The position numbers were made by a program, and so were the translations under genes. A model generated the notes under the pieces. It searched no databases. It saw only the letters and a program-made list of their open reading frames with translations, and had not been told where the DNA came from. This document shows positions 10,980-23,357 of a stretch of DNA of 64,000 nt, one piece after another. The stretch is from Blastobasis lacticolella. Lineage: Eukaryota; Arthropoda; Insecta; Lepidoptera; Blastobasidae. The stretch covers positions 10,862,501 through 10,926,500 of the forward strand of contig LR990053.1 in NCBI GenBank assembly GCA_905147135.1, in the 5' to 3' direction. The first letter of the stretch is position 1; each line of letters starts with the position of its first letter.

Positions 10980-11245
10980 CATCATCATCATCATCTTGGC
11001 ATTAATGTTCCGTGTGGCGTTAATTATGCTCTCGCGCTTGACGGCCCAGGCTCCACTTTGAGCATGATCCAGGATTTTGCCAGGTACGGTTACGGTGGAG
11101 CGACTGCCATCTGACCTCCGTGACCCTGTTAAGAGGGGAACCTGACCAGCCTAAATGTGCAGGTTTCATCACGATGTTTTCCCTCACTGTAGAAGCATCG
11201 GTTAGTATTCAACTAACATACAAAACTCAGATAACAGTCACAGTT
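10980..11245 (-). mobile_element. SINE family 1, 5'-truncated
   Basis: Starts with (ATC)n then CATCTTGGCATTAATGTTCC; the body includes GCGACTGCCATCTGACCTCC and CATCACGATGTTTTCCC. The tRNA head is absent. Confidence 0.85.
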
Positions 11246-11249
11246 GCCA

Positions 11250-12840
11250 CATTTAGCAAGATTAGTTATCCTCGGGAACAACCTTGTGCTGGGGGTACTG
11301 CGAAGTAATTAAATAGATAAAAGGATCAAGATAGAGACCCACAAAATTGTTCCGACAGTTTGGTAGCTAAACCGAGTTACTTGCTGCTTCTAAGTGCTTT
11401 CCCAAGTTGCGTATTATGATAGCGTTGTTTTCATTTAATAATGATGGTGAAACAAGAAATGTTAAAATCGAGCTATTTCGGTAAATGTTATTTATCGATT
11501 CATTTATAATTTTGGTATATAACTAATTATATCATGAATTGTAATAAGATACGAGATAAATATTGAAAATATTAGGGCTTTTCTGAACTCAAAATCTAAG
11601 CTATTCATCTCGCCTAGAAGCGAAGTACGAGTGCGCAATAGACACCATCATCAATCTGGGCACTGTGAGCAGACATGCGAATGACAGAAACAGAAAGGGC
11701 GCCGAAAACCTCTTTGCGTATTTTGTCATCGTGAAATACGAATCTGTTGAGTTGCTTTCTGCATTACAAGATGGTGATTTCGTTATGCGTTTAGTCACAA
11801 AATAAAAAACGGCCCTCCATAAGGTTTAGTACACGGGTTGTATAATAAACGCATTGTTTCATTGAGTAAGTAGCTTTTTCCTGTGATTGCGAGTATAATT
11901 TTAGCAGGCTACTTTATGAATAATGCCATAAACACTTACTATAAAAAAATCGGAACACACGATTTTTTTTAAAGCTGTTTATTATATTTACCTTCAACAC
12001 ATCACAACAAAAACTAAACAATACTGAAAACATAACTAACTAAAACTAAATAGAACACAAAAGAAAACTAATCGAACTCGCGAATTTATGTATTGTAAGG
12101 ATTTACAGATAAATGCTGGTATCAATAATAATATATAATATAATCTATAATGCTGGTAATATAATCAATATTGGACGTTTAATAGTTGGTAGTATGACGT
12201 TTTGAATTCATAGTGTAATGTTCTGAATTAAATTTAAGCTTCGTTTGGTTAATAGTTCTTCGCCAATGGACTAAGCCCAGAGTCCAACAACATCGCCACT
12301 TGGGGGGCTTCTGCAGGTGAATTATCTATGTTTCCGAAAAATAAAACTTTCTATCAGATGATTTACCAGATGATACAAAAGCACAGAGAAATTAAAAAAT
12401 AGGTATGTTACTCTCAGTTTTCGATTTAGTATGTTTTACAACACTAAATACACGTAACTCTTAAAACAATGTATCAGTTTATTTGAAAGATACACAATTA
12501 AAAACCTTATTTAGAATTCTTGAATATCAATACAAAGTTATGATATTTAATAAAATGGACTTATTTCTTCTTTGTTTCCCACACATTTCATTTATTCCCG
12601 AATTCTATACTACTCAAAGAAAATTTCTAATTTTATTTTATTTTACATGCACCAATTAAACAGTTTGATTTATCTAGTGTCATGAGTAGATAGTGCTTGA
12701 TACAGTATGAAAACCCCGACAAATTAAATACTAAAAAGAAAACTTACGAATTGCGCCACAATTTGTAGTGTGCTTTATGCTGTAGTTTTGTAGTAATACT
12801 TACTTATATTTTACTTGTAGGTACCTAATACAAAATTCGC
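11250..12840. other. Intergenic, no gene
   Basis: AT-rich. The small open frame at 11601-11798 (minus) has no recognisable motif. No clear repeat. Confidence 0.4.
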
Positions 12841-12841
12841 A

Positions 12842-12890
12842 GCGCCGTGTAGTGTCCGACAGAATAAGCGTGCTATATAACCCCGACGCC
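12842..12890 (+). mobile_element. Short 5' fragment of RTE-like retroposon (family 3)
   Basis: GCCGTGTAGTGTCCGACAGA matches the start of the copy at 33292-33556 (CGTGTAGTGTCCGGCAGAGT). Confidence 0.5.
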
Positions 12891-13124
12891 TATTTCAAGA
12901 TCTCCATGCACTACAAAAAATGTTTCTTGATGCGTATTTTTAACAATAGTTTTCCATTCGTACTTTATTTCGTTTATTATTGCGAATTTCTTGGAGCTAT
13001 TACCAACTAGCTTTTACAGTTAACTTTGTCCGCTCATAATAAGGTCATTTTTTTAAAAATAAAAAGTGGTCAGTACCTGCCTAGAATAGTTCCTTTCCTA
13101 GATTGGTATTTATCACCTTACCTT

Positions 13125-13440
13125 TTTTTTATGACATTCGATAGGCAAACAGAAGTAGTCACCACTGCCTATAGACATTAGCAACACCAAGAGTATCGCC
13201 AATGCGTTGCCCATCTCTATAACACGTTGCTCTGACAGCAAACAGGCAAAAGCCACTCCACTGCCAAAGCCCCGGTTCCCCAAATCCCCACCCCATGGAG
13301 CACTGGAAACCTTACTCACCGGCAGAAACACAATACTATTTAAAAGAGTATTATTTAGCTGTGATATTCTGTAAGGTACTACTTCCCCAATCGGGCGGCT
13401 CCAATTCGAACGAGATACCCCACTATGCCCTACCTCTCTT
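13125..13440 (-). mobile_element. LINE 3' end / derived retroposon, second copy
   Basis: Matches 6040-6370 over about 300 bp, including GCACTGGAAACCTTACTCAC and the TAGACATTAGCAACACCAAG block. A small deletion removes part of the GGCCCGC segment near the tail. Confidence 0.75.
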
Positions 13441-13981
13441 ATTACCTTACACAAATACAGCAATCCATCTTTACTTAAATCTGTATGTTGGACAACATAT
13501 TGATTTTGGTACAGTTTTTGTTACAATGTTACATTTGCCAGTTAAAATTTATTTTGTATATTACTAGGTAGGTCATTTATAGTTTTTGAAATTATATACT
13601 TGGAATTTTCTTTACATAAATATTATTTTGCTTAGGTAAGGTAAATTTTATATTACTGATATTCTGAGTCTGAGATTAGGATTACGCTTTAATGCAGTTA
13701 GGTCATTCAATTTATTTATTCTTGACACAGTATTGCTAAGTAGCAAATAGCATCAATATTCATTTTAGAGTATCTCAAAAAGTCTTCACACAAAGTCTAC
13801 AAGAAGATTCTCATACGCTCGATTTTGACTTAGTGAAAGCAAAAGGAGTTTGTGATCTGTATTATTAAAGCACAGCCTGGAGCAATAGTTTCAGCTTCCT
13901 TTGAAATCTGTGGACTTTGTTTCCATTTGCGATCCACTAGCCTATTCACTTTGAAAGAGTTGAGTCCTTTTAGTTGCTAGC
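13441..13981. other. Intergenic, nothing recognised
   Basis: AT-rich with no coding pattern. Confidence 0.4.
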
Positions 13982-13997
13982 ATCCTTAAACGAAGGT

Positions 13998-14420
13998 GGA
14001 GCATTGGTGGCCGGGCGGTTGAGTATCCGGCTCTTAAGCCAGAGGTACCGGGTTCGACTCCCGCTGCGACCATGTACCAATGACTCTTTTCTGAGTTATG
14101 CACATTAGTTAAATTCTAAGCGATGCTCTTACGGTGAGGGAAAACATCGTGATGAAACCTGCAAATTCAGGCAACTGAATTTGTAACCATGATTCAATTT
14201 GGTCAGGCTCCCCTGGTAGCAGGGTCGCGGAGGTCAGATGGTAGTCGCTCCACTGTAATTACCTGATCGGCCAAATCCTGGATCATGATTAAGACAGACC
14301 CCGGGCCCTCGTGCGCGAGAGCACATCCGGGACATTCATACCAAGGAGATAATTTATTTGTATTGCCCTCATGCTCGAGGGCACAATCGCGACATTAACG
14401 CCAAGATGATGATGATGATA
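13998..14420 (+). mobile_element. SINE family 1, full length with target-site duplication
   Basis: Complete from tRNA-like head (GGTACCGGGTTCGACTCCCG B box) to a GATGATGATGAT tail. It is flanked by a 16-bp target-site duplication, ATCCTTAAACG(A/T)AGGT, at 13982-13997 and 14421-14436 with one mismatch. The 3' part is doubled: a first tail ends near 14345 and a second GAGGGCACAATCGCGACATT tail follows. This copy best shows the family's limits. Confidence 0.92.
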
Positions 14421-14436
14421 ATCCTTAAACGTAGGT

Positions 14437-14985
14437 ATTTCATGGATTATTATTTTCATTACTAGAATTTTGGAAATACTTTATTATCGACGTGAATAAG
14501 TGAAGACAGTATTATAATATCATGACGAAAACGATATTAACGGTAAACGCTCGAGTTTGACCCCGAAATTTTATTCTACGAGTGTAATATAAGCCATTGT
14601 CCGACAGTCATTTGAGCGACATAAATTTAAATTAAGAGTAACGTTTAAATGTAGAAAACTTTGACCAACACTTTCGTCGACATAACGGTTGACCAGCTCT
14701 ACTCTCGATCGATCGTTACGGAGGCAAATCTGGTACGAAAGTCGTCTTCTTATCTCATTATAATTTAAAGAGGTCTGACTGCATTGTACCAAACCCACCT
14801 CCAAACTTAATACGGAACTCAAAAGCAGCGAGTTCTCACAAAAGAAACTTCGTGCAGGTGAATGCAAACAATTAAGACAACTCCAAACATTTGAATAATT
14901 ATTGTTTTCAGAGATAAACTTGGATGCCGAGTTATTTAGAATTCAGCACGGGACTGGATTTTCCATATAGTTTAGCACGTTAAGG
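14437..14985. other. Intergenic, nothing recognised
   Basis: The frame at 14571-14867 (minus) shows no known motif. Confidence 0.4.
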
Positions 14986-14987
14986 CC

Positions 14988-15325
14988 GAATTCACACCGG
15001 AGTAGCAGCGGTTCAGCTCGACAAACGCCGCCAGCGGATTTGAAAGCCCGTTCTTTCGGGCCAAAACAATCTACATTCGACAGTACATTTCTCTCTCTCT
15101 CATTCATCTTCTCTCAGGTCGTTCCTTAATGTCTGAAGATCGTGGCCATGGCATTCGGGAACGGATAAATTGTCTCCAGCACATAGAGCACTATAACCGC
15201 GGCGCCTCAGACGGCCTCGCGTGACCGGCTGACTCTTTCAAAGGAGACAATGCATTTCATAATTTAAATTAAGTCATTTAAATGGTGTGATAGTGAAATC
15301 CGAACGCTGCCAGTCCGGTGTGGAT
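14988..15325. mobile_element. Possible MITE with about 18-bp inverted ends
   Basis: Left end CACACCGGAGTAGCAGCG (from 14993) pairs with the reverse complement of the right end, CACACCGGACTGGCAGCG (about 15304-15322), with two mismatches. The interior is GC-richer than its surroundings and has an inner inverted pair TTGTCTCC / GGAGACAA. No transposase frame. Target-site duplication is not clear. Confidence 0.5.
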
Positions 15326-15329
15326 TGAG

Positions 15330-16360
15330 TAACCCATTCAAGGCACACACATACAATTTACATAACATCGTCCCTTTTTCCCGTTGAGGTAGGTAGGGAC
15401 TACATCGTTCGACTTGCTACAGTCCTGACAAACATCTCTCGCTACTTACATATTCATCAATGTTTCTTATAGTCAAGGCACGATTTCCTGAAAATCGTGT
15501 AGTGGACATAGTATAGAGTAGCTGAAACGTTGACCATAGAAGTGGCGCCATAGAGTTTCAAACAATACGGCACAGATAATCTAATAGAAATATAGGTAGT
15601 CTGACATCCTTTATTCAAAAACGTTACTCTGAGGTTTTGCAGTGTACGCGAACGCACAGGGTCCCAACTGACCACCACATTTATATGGCGGGCAATCGTC
15701 CGTCAAAATGAACGACATATACCAATCATAGAGCCATTTAAAACGCAGTGCGATCACTTAGCAGGCTAGCATTGTGAGACCGCATAGTAAAGCGAGGTGT
15801 CAGCCTCGAAGAAGGTGAAAAACTGTAAAGAATTACGTGCGGCTTAAGTAGAACGGAAAAGGTCATAAAACTGCTACATTAAACAACTTTATCTCTTTGT
15901 TTTGTAAAAATTGCATTCACATTCGGCTTATTCATTGCGGAATAAGCCTATTAATTAGATGCTATTATGTATGTATAAACATATTAGTATATACTCGGTT
16001 CTAGCATAGCCGCTTTGATCCTATCTGTATACGCTCAGACGTCTACATATATGCATAACATTGCACAACGCCGTAATTAGGTCAGCAAATTTGGGGCCGG
16101 GTCGGTGGATCATCGATTTAAAAGTTATGGAATTAGATGGGGGCTCCGACGTTATTAATATCTACTTGATATTATGAAATTCCACGTATTTCTGGGGGCC
16201 TATTCTCACGCTGCGGCATCTTGAATACGAAATTTTTTCCAACTATAAAGTTTCATTAATACTCACTTTAAAATGTATATTGCAGCGAGAAATATTTTTT
16301 CAACTATCTTCGACAGTCGTATAATGTTGAAGATCGATTTCAGTGACGTTTTAGTACAGA
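15330..16360. other. Intergenic, no gene
   Basis: The small frame at 15457-15678 (minus) is unassigned. No other structure seen. Confidence 0.4.
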
Positions 16361-16374
16361 TTTGTGGCTTTTTT

Positions 16375-16452
16375 ATACCACATAGGTGGTAAACTAGCTT
16401 ACGGCCTGCCTGATGGTAAGCAGTCACCGCAGCCAGACTTTGAAATGTCACA
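16375..16452 (-). mobile_element. LINE 3' end fragment
   Basis: GCCTGCCTGATGGTAAGCAG followed by TCACCGCAGCC resembles the 3' end used by several lepidopteran LINEs (CCTGATGGNAAGNNGTCACCG). Confidence 0.5.
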
Positions 16453-16629
16453 GCGCGAGATTAGGTCTCCAGAAATTCGTGAAATTTCATAATATAAAAT
16501 AGATATTAATAACGTTAGATCCCACATCTAATTAATTAACTTTAATATTTTAATTTTATTACGTATTACATAATTTAACAAGAGTTTTGTCAAGTTGAGT
16601 CAAGAAATGTATCTCTGAGGTCTTCTTGA

Positions 16630-16890
16630 AACATTGTTTCTTTCTTGCAGAGAACGAATATTTGGAAATCAGCAACATGCACAATGCACATTAATAGGAT
16701 CACATCTCGCAGGTTCTTTAATTTTCAGAAGTGAAGCAAGTTCTCCTGGTTTTATTACCATATCAAGAATGGCCTGACCTTAATCCGATGGATGCCAATA
16801 TTTGGTAAATTTTGGAAGCAACGGCCTGTGCTCTCCGATAAATAACCATGGAAGCGCTAAAAGCGACTCTGAACGACAATGTCTTTTTAT
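16630..16890 (+). mobile_element. mariner transposase C-terminal remnant
   Basis: Reads EWP-DLNPMDANIW, stop, ILEATACALR, stop, ITMEALKATLN. The DLNPMD box holds the third catalytic Asp of the DD34D mariner transposases, and W-x-x-LE and LEALK-like text follow at the family's spacing. Stops and slips show it is long dead. Confidence 0.7.
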
Positions 16891-17089
16891 CTTGAATTCT
16901 ACTTTAAACCCTTAAAAATATAAGACACGCTGCATTTCATATTCTATTAGTAGCTTAGACTACCCCTTACAATTAGCCGATTATTAAAATCCATTTCCAT
17001 TCCAGGCAGTCAAAACATACATAACACAAAGAGACATAGACAGGCAGACAACAACAGACACAGCAACGACAGAGATGTTTTAGATGTGG

Positions 17090-17170
17090 GCAAAGCAATG
17101 GTGTTGCTAACGTCCATAAGCCGTAGTAACCACTTTCCATCAGTTACGTCTATATAATATGTTTGTCTAA
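17090..17170 (+). mobile_element. LINE 3' end fragment
   Basis: GTGTTGCTAACGTCCATAAG then CCGTAGTAACCACTTTCCATC parallels the GTTGCTGATGTCCATAGGCG tail at 41830-41870. Confidence 0.5.
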
Positions 17171-20137
17171 AATAAGTTAACTTCATTACCCTACCTTGAC
17201 TACGCTTTAGTCTGATAAAAAACAGTATGTGTTTGTAACATTCAAGCTCTAGCACGCAAGCGCTACGTATAAAGTTCGGTAAAGTACATTTATTGCAAAT
17301 TTGAATGTATATAATCTCCAGTATCACAGTTAAATTGTGGTATGAAAACATTGTCTGCGGAGCGAAACGAAACACTAGTTTATTTTCAAGATAGTTCCTG
17401 AATTAGCGGCGGCTAGACATTGTTATCTAGCGGATATCCTTTTGTCTATAAATTAAAGGCCCCGCGTGGACTGTGTCGTGGAACTACGAAAGCCTTAAGT
17501 TTCTAGTTGTTGTAAGGTTAGAGGAGTTACTTATCTTATTAGTTAGTTGCTATAAATTGCTATTATAACAAGGTAAAGCTACCATAAAAAGTTAAAGAAG
17601 ATTGTACTTCTTTCCAATTCCGCGTGCGTCAAAAGGTGATGATAATATGTTCTAGACCGACATCAGCTGCTTTCATTAAATTCAACTTTTGTTCTGCACG
17701 GTGGGCACATCTCTTCTTCGATATTCATTGTTTCACAATGCTATTTTATTCACGCGAAATATCGGTCGTGTGTATTAAAGTTTCCAGTGATTACAATATC
17801 TTAAGCTAGATATCCTAAAAAATAAGCCAAAAATTATATTTGCCAAAATTTTATCCTCGTTTATAAAATAGGTTATATACAAAGATAGGAATGCTGACTT
17901 CATCGACTAAAATGGAAACATCCAAATTATTTGATTGATTGAAGTTGTAATGTTTTATGAGTATAAAGTATTTATCTATCACTCTAACAATTATTTGCTT
18001 AATGTAAACTAGAAAAGTAAGTAAAACTATCATGTTGCATAAGGCTGCGGCCTTTCATAATTTTCATACTCATTGTTGCGTTCTCACCAACGGAGGAAGG
18101 AAATTGAATTCGCATTCTCCCTAGGGAATTAACGTGTAACAGAACTTATATCGCCTGGCTTTAAGTATTCCCATAACAGCAAACTTTGGATAATCAGATA
18201 AGCGCATTAAGTGATTGGGTATCGCGTTTATGGGTCCTAAAACGAATTGAAATCGTAGGTTTATCGTATCGGATAGATTAAACGATTGTTGTTAATGCTG
18301 GCAGTAAGCAAATTCATTTGTTTATTTTGACGACGTATGCAATCGGCAATATTTTAAAAGATGGTACGAAATCTGCTTAAGGAAATCTAAATTTTTCGTT
18401 AAATAAAAAGTATACGCTATTCAAAACCGTAATTTATTGTGGATCCCTTCGGCATCAGGAATATCCGGCAGTTTATTTTTTTTGTGTGAAAAATACTAAA
18501 AGTTATTTTTTTAATTACTAATACTAGTGTCTATATCTCTGTCATATTCTCATTAGGAAACAATTGATGATTTGCGAGTGCATTATCATATACTACGGAC
18601 GACGGTCGCTTGGTCTGTATGTATTAGACTTTACTTTATAAGAAATATATTTAAATCTTGAACAACGTTCCCTAGGATCCAAACTATACAAAAAAAAACA
18701 TTTATTTCACAAAAAGGCACTAGATTACATTGTTATATAGATACTTCATACATTGTACATAGCATTCAAATTGAGAGCTGAAGTCTGTAGTAGGTTAATG
18801 AAAACCTATTTTACAGATCTCCAGGCTCCCAAACTCTTGCATACCTTACGATTAAATATTTTTGATAATGTAATCAGAGCAATGTTTAAGCAAACAATCT
18901 TATGCTGATCGAGAAAATAAAACAACAGTGAAAAATAATAGATGAAAATGAAAACCCAGTGTGTGTGTAGTGTTTTTTGGTGTTTGTTTGTCTGTTTGTA
19001 TATGTTGGACTATGGATCATCCAAACTTATGTCACAAAATATGGGGAAAGAAAATTGTTGCGTTACGTGTACTTAATCTGTCCAGGGAGTGTCATGTTTG
19101 TTTAATAAAGGGGTCATATTCACCCTCCAATCCGTTCGTTCTAACATCCAGGGTGCTGCAGACTGCGCCGTACAATTCACTAACACGCGACGGTTCCTTC
19201 ACCTTTGACCTGGCTTGTACTAATAGCATTGTAGTTAGACCCGCTTGAATTGCTTTGGTTCAAGCGATTGATGAGTACTCTAGGGTAGACGTGGTGCATT
19301 TGTCAGAAAAATACCTACAAAAATCTGTCAAAAAAAGTTGGAAAGTGTGTGAGAAAGGAAATGTGAATTTCCCATTATTGTTTCACGTATAGATATTGTA
19401 TATATTTTTATAGATTAGCATATATACATATATTATGATTGTATATATGTATATATGCTTTAGTTAAAGTAGCAGTACTCGCGATAGCAAAAACCTTACA
19501 ATATCTCTCTACCACTTCTAATAAGTAATAAGTAATATAAAAGTATCACGTTGTTAGTACCGAATCCACATTAATATTAGCATTGTGAACTTCTTTTTAC
19601 AGACTACTCGACTTTGTATTACTTGGTTAAAATAAAACCTTTCGTGTTAACAAAAAACCTTCTGCCAGCTTTTGTTTCACGTATTTTTTCCTTTGTTTTG
19701 CACATTGGTTGGCGTTTAGCGAAAAAATTCGACACAGCTATGCTGCGCCATAGGCAGAGGGTTGCATGTCAGTGGAACAGCTTTCCTGGAACATAAAAAC
19801 TGTTCTGGTGTTTATTCCAGACATAAAACGTGAATTATGAGGGTATAAATTGTGCCAAACTAGTGATTTTATGCGGCAAACTCTTGCTTTGTGGTATGAT
19901 TTAGTATTTTGCGACTGATATTGCTTCGATTTGTGTATTGTTCGATCGGCTGGTGTTATTGCGGTACCATAATTGTAAATTTAGTACTAAACGTATTGTT
20001 TTTTTAGGTTTTGCTTAGGATTGTATACAGAACTATGTGGCTCGCATTAGCTGGCAAAAAATCGTCTTCAATATTATAATATAGTTGTGTAGATTACCAC
20101 ATTTACCACATTCACATTTACCATAATTAACGGTGAT
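17171..20137. other. Long stretch without a supported gene
   Basis: AT-rich with GTGTGTGT at 18960-18968 and ATATATGTATATATG around 19420-19455. The frame at 18961-19248 shows no motif. It may be intronic or intergenic; I cannot tell. Confidence 0.4.
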
Positions 20138-20502
20138 TGAGCGTCAATGGCCTAGTGCTTAGAGTGTCCGACTTGTGAGCGAGGGGTACCGGGTTAGAAC
20201 CCCAGAACAGCCATGGACTCTTTTCTGAGTTATGTTCATTTGTTGAATTCTAATGGACGTTCTTCCGGGGAGGGAAAACATCGTGATGAAACTTGAACAT
20301 TGAGGCGGCTGAATGTAACCATAATCTAGTCAGGTTATCCTGTTAACTGGGTCACAGAGGTCAGATACCAGTCACTCCACTGTAATTACCTGATCTGCTA
20401 AATCCCGGATCATGGTCAAGAGGGACCCCGGGCCCCCGTAGCGCACGATGGCCCGAGGTCCGGACTCGTAGAGCACTCGGGACATTAACGCCAAGATGAT
20501 GA
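20138..20502 (+). mobile_element. SINE family 1, near full length
   Basis: Head GAGCGTCAATGGCCTAGTGC, weakened B box GGGTTAGAACCCC, body CATCGTGATGAAAC, and tail GACATTAACGCCAAGATGAT. No clear target-site duplication. Confidence 0.88.
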
Positions 20503-21677
20503 ATTACTCTTTGATTACTTTCATGCTATCAAGGACAGGTGTCACAAACATCTGGAAATTTCTCACTTTATTTAATAAATAAACTTTCATAATAATTATT
20601 TTCCCTTATTTTTCAGAAAACGATATCATTAAATTATAATACCCATACCTAAAACACCTTCACGAATCGTACATGCGATTAACTGATAATCGGGTAATAA
20701 TCATGTTTATCAAAGTAGTACACGCGATTTAGTATACACGAGGTACCATTAGTATAACAAACTTCATTGGAACGACCTGTTCGAACTTTCACCGCCCAAG
20801 TTCTTCTCTGCACTAACTAAAACCTGCACGAAGCAGAACTAAAAGTTGAACAAGTTCAAATGAATTTTCGGTCAAGTTTCGAAACACACATTTAACTGGA
20901 ATTCTGTCAGAATGTAGCTTTGTTATGAAACGTGTCTGCACTACAGTACGGTATTCTCGTTTGTATGGTTTGCAGAAGACCTTTGATTGTATACTCTAAA
21001 AGTCGACAATGATGACGACGTTACTCCAACTACTTTTTTATGTATCAGATCAGATTCACATTACAGTCCTTACCTATGAAATCAGCGTTTTGTTTGGCGA
21101 ATATAGCTTAAACTGGAATTTCCATTAAAGTGAATTTTTAAATTTCCTGGTAATGGCCCATCCGAACTTGTTAATAATTCGACAACATTGAGCTATCTGG
21201 TGCATACTATTATTTAGATTAATTAAATTAACCTACATTAATTTTACCTACATTTTAGTTATTGTTATTACTTATTGTACACAAAAATGCCATCATGATA
21301 CAATAAGGTAATAGAGATGTACAGAGGCAAGCTTAACTTAACAATTGAGTTTCCTACCAGCTAACTTTGTTTAATTTTAGTTGTTCACGTAATCCGTTTA
21401 ATGAATAAATTAATATTCGATTTCGCATACTCTGCTACATTAGATTGTCTTGTATCAGTTTAATGAATTGATCGTATTGCTAAAGTCTTACCTTACGTTG
21501 GTCTTAATTTAAGCCTTCCTGGGGTTCTGCATTACGGACGCGAGGGAACATTATTGTCCATTATTACTTTCTACTGAAGGTACGGATAATGACCTTGTTT
21601 TATTAAGGTTCAACTAATCTCTAGAGGGACGACGAGCACATTTTCATTACTCTGTTGGATATTTTAGATGATTATTC
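20503..21677. other. Intergenic, nothing recognised
   Basis: AT-rich with no coding pattern. Confidence 0.4.
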
Positions 21678-21852
21678 GATACGACGCAGTGTGGGTAGGC
21701 CTCCCACTAGGTAGACCGACGACCTGGTAAATATCGCAATTACTAGCTGGATGCGGAAGGCACGGGACTGGCCTTTGTGGAGAATCTGGGGGAGGCCTGT
21801 GCCCAGCAGTGGGCATCTTTCGGCTGATATGATGATGGTGATGATGATGATA
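21678..21852 (+). mobile_element. RTE-type LINE 3' end
   Basis: GGTAGACCGACGACCTGGTA, CTGGATGCGG and CCCAGCAGTGGGCATCTTTC match the RTE C-terminus that normally reads RRWTDDLVK...GSRWM...QQWTSFG. It ends in TGATGATGGTGATGATGATG. Frame is broken. Confidence 0.85.
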
Positions 21853-22395
21853 CAATACGTAATGTATTACTTTGTAAAAATTTAATTATTGGTTCGTGAT
21901 TAGCAGAAGAGATGACCGGCGAAGTCAGATGGTTTCGGAGTAGCGACCACGTACGTACCGATAAGCACAGCGCAGGATGGCACCTGCGCTTGCGCAGTTG
22001 AAGAACGATTTTGTACTTAGAGGTTGCCAGGAAGTCGATGGATGTACGAGTAGTGTAAAATATGGGCAAAGCCTCACCTACCACCCATTCTCACCGCTGT
22101 TACTTTGGTTGGCTCAAACTGCAGCGACGATCAGTAAGTTCATGGACGATCCAAAGATATACTGAATGTTGCCACTAGGGTTGCCAAATCTACTAAGTAT
22201 ATAATATAGTTAACTACTATATTAAAGGTTATAGAGCTATTTGGTCAAATATATTTTTAAATAAAATCTACCTAACTTCCTAACTATTTAATTATTTATT
22301 TATTTGTGTTTGGGAGTACTTACAGCTGTCAAAATTAAGTATATTAGTAACTTTAAACATCTTTAAGCCAATTACAAGTTTCCGCTTATAGATTT
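21853..22395. other. Intergenic, nothing recognised
   Basis: A GC-richer part at 21900-22100 has open frames on both strands but no known motif. Confidence 0.4.
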
Positions 22396-22402
22396 AATGT
22401 AT

Positions 22403-22468
22403 ACTCCATTACAAGGTAGGTATACTTCATTACAAGGTAGGTATACTTTATTATAAGTTAGGTATACA
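22403..22468. repeat. Three-copy tandem repeat, about 21 bp
   Basis: Unit CATTACAAGGTAGGTATACT is repeated with small changes; the third copy reads TTATTATAAGTTAGGTATAC. Confidence 0.75.
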
Positions 22469-23100
22469 AACAAATCAAGAGTAACAAATATAACTATCAC
22501 TATCACCGCAACAAAAAATATATACCTAAGCATGGGCAGTATTTATTCGCTTGCGATGAAGGTTCAGGAATTTATAACAATAGAAAATCTTCAATTTGTG
22601 TATCTTGCAGTCGCTAAGTATCACTCCGAGGGCACATATTGATCAAAGTAAAAAGGTAAAGTAAAAAGGTTACTTTAATAGTTGTGGCCAATAGAACAGC
22701 GAAGATAACTTAGACAAGAGTGTGATACAAATTGTAAATTTAATCTGTAACTGAAACTGTGAAGTACTTCCGTCACAAACTAATTTCTTAGATTTCTACT
22801 TACCTTTAATAAGAAAGGGGCCTTTTCCTAGTCCGCATAAAGGTTTTCATTTGCGCAATTTCATTGTCCTGACAAAAACACTCGTGAAATGAATCGCAAG
22901 GACGCACATAAAGGTGCCTCAGTAACCGGTTCTGGTATTCACAATGATTAGTCTTATAAATATGCTGCTTAAAGGACTACGCGAATAATGAAAAAACGTA
23001 ACTAATTGAAATGCTAAGGTGATTATATTGAGGATTGACATCTAATAGCTCCATGGTATTTTATGTAAGCAGGTCTTTGCTAGTATAATGCTGGTGCTGG
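22469..23100. other. Intergenic, nothing recognised
   Basis: No gene or named repeat. Confidence 0.4.
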
Positions 23101-23101
23101 G

Positions 23102-23357
23102 TCATCTTAGCGTTAATGTCCCGGTTGTGCTCTCGCGCGCTCGAGAGCCCGGGGACCGGTATGACAACGATTCAGGATTTGGCTGATCAGGTAATTACAG
23201 TGGAACGACTGCCATTTGACCTTCGTAACCCTGTTAACAGGGGAATCTGAAGAAATTGGGTAATGGTCACACATTAAACCGCTTGAATGTGCAGGTTTTA
23301 TCACGATATTTTCCCATACGGTACAGGTTAGTATGGACCTAACTCAGAAAAGAGTCT
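23102..23357 (-). mobile_element. SINE family 1, 5'-truncated
   Basis: CATCTTAGCGTTAATGTCCC tail end, CAGGATTTGGCTGATCAGG, CGACTGCCATTTGACC, then ACTCAGAAAAGAGTC. Head missing. Confidence 0.85.
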
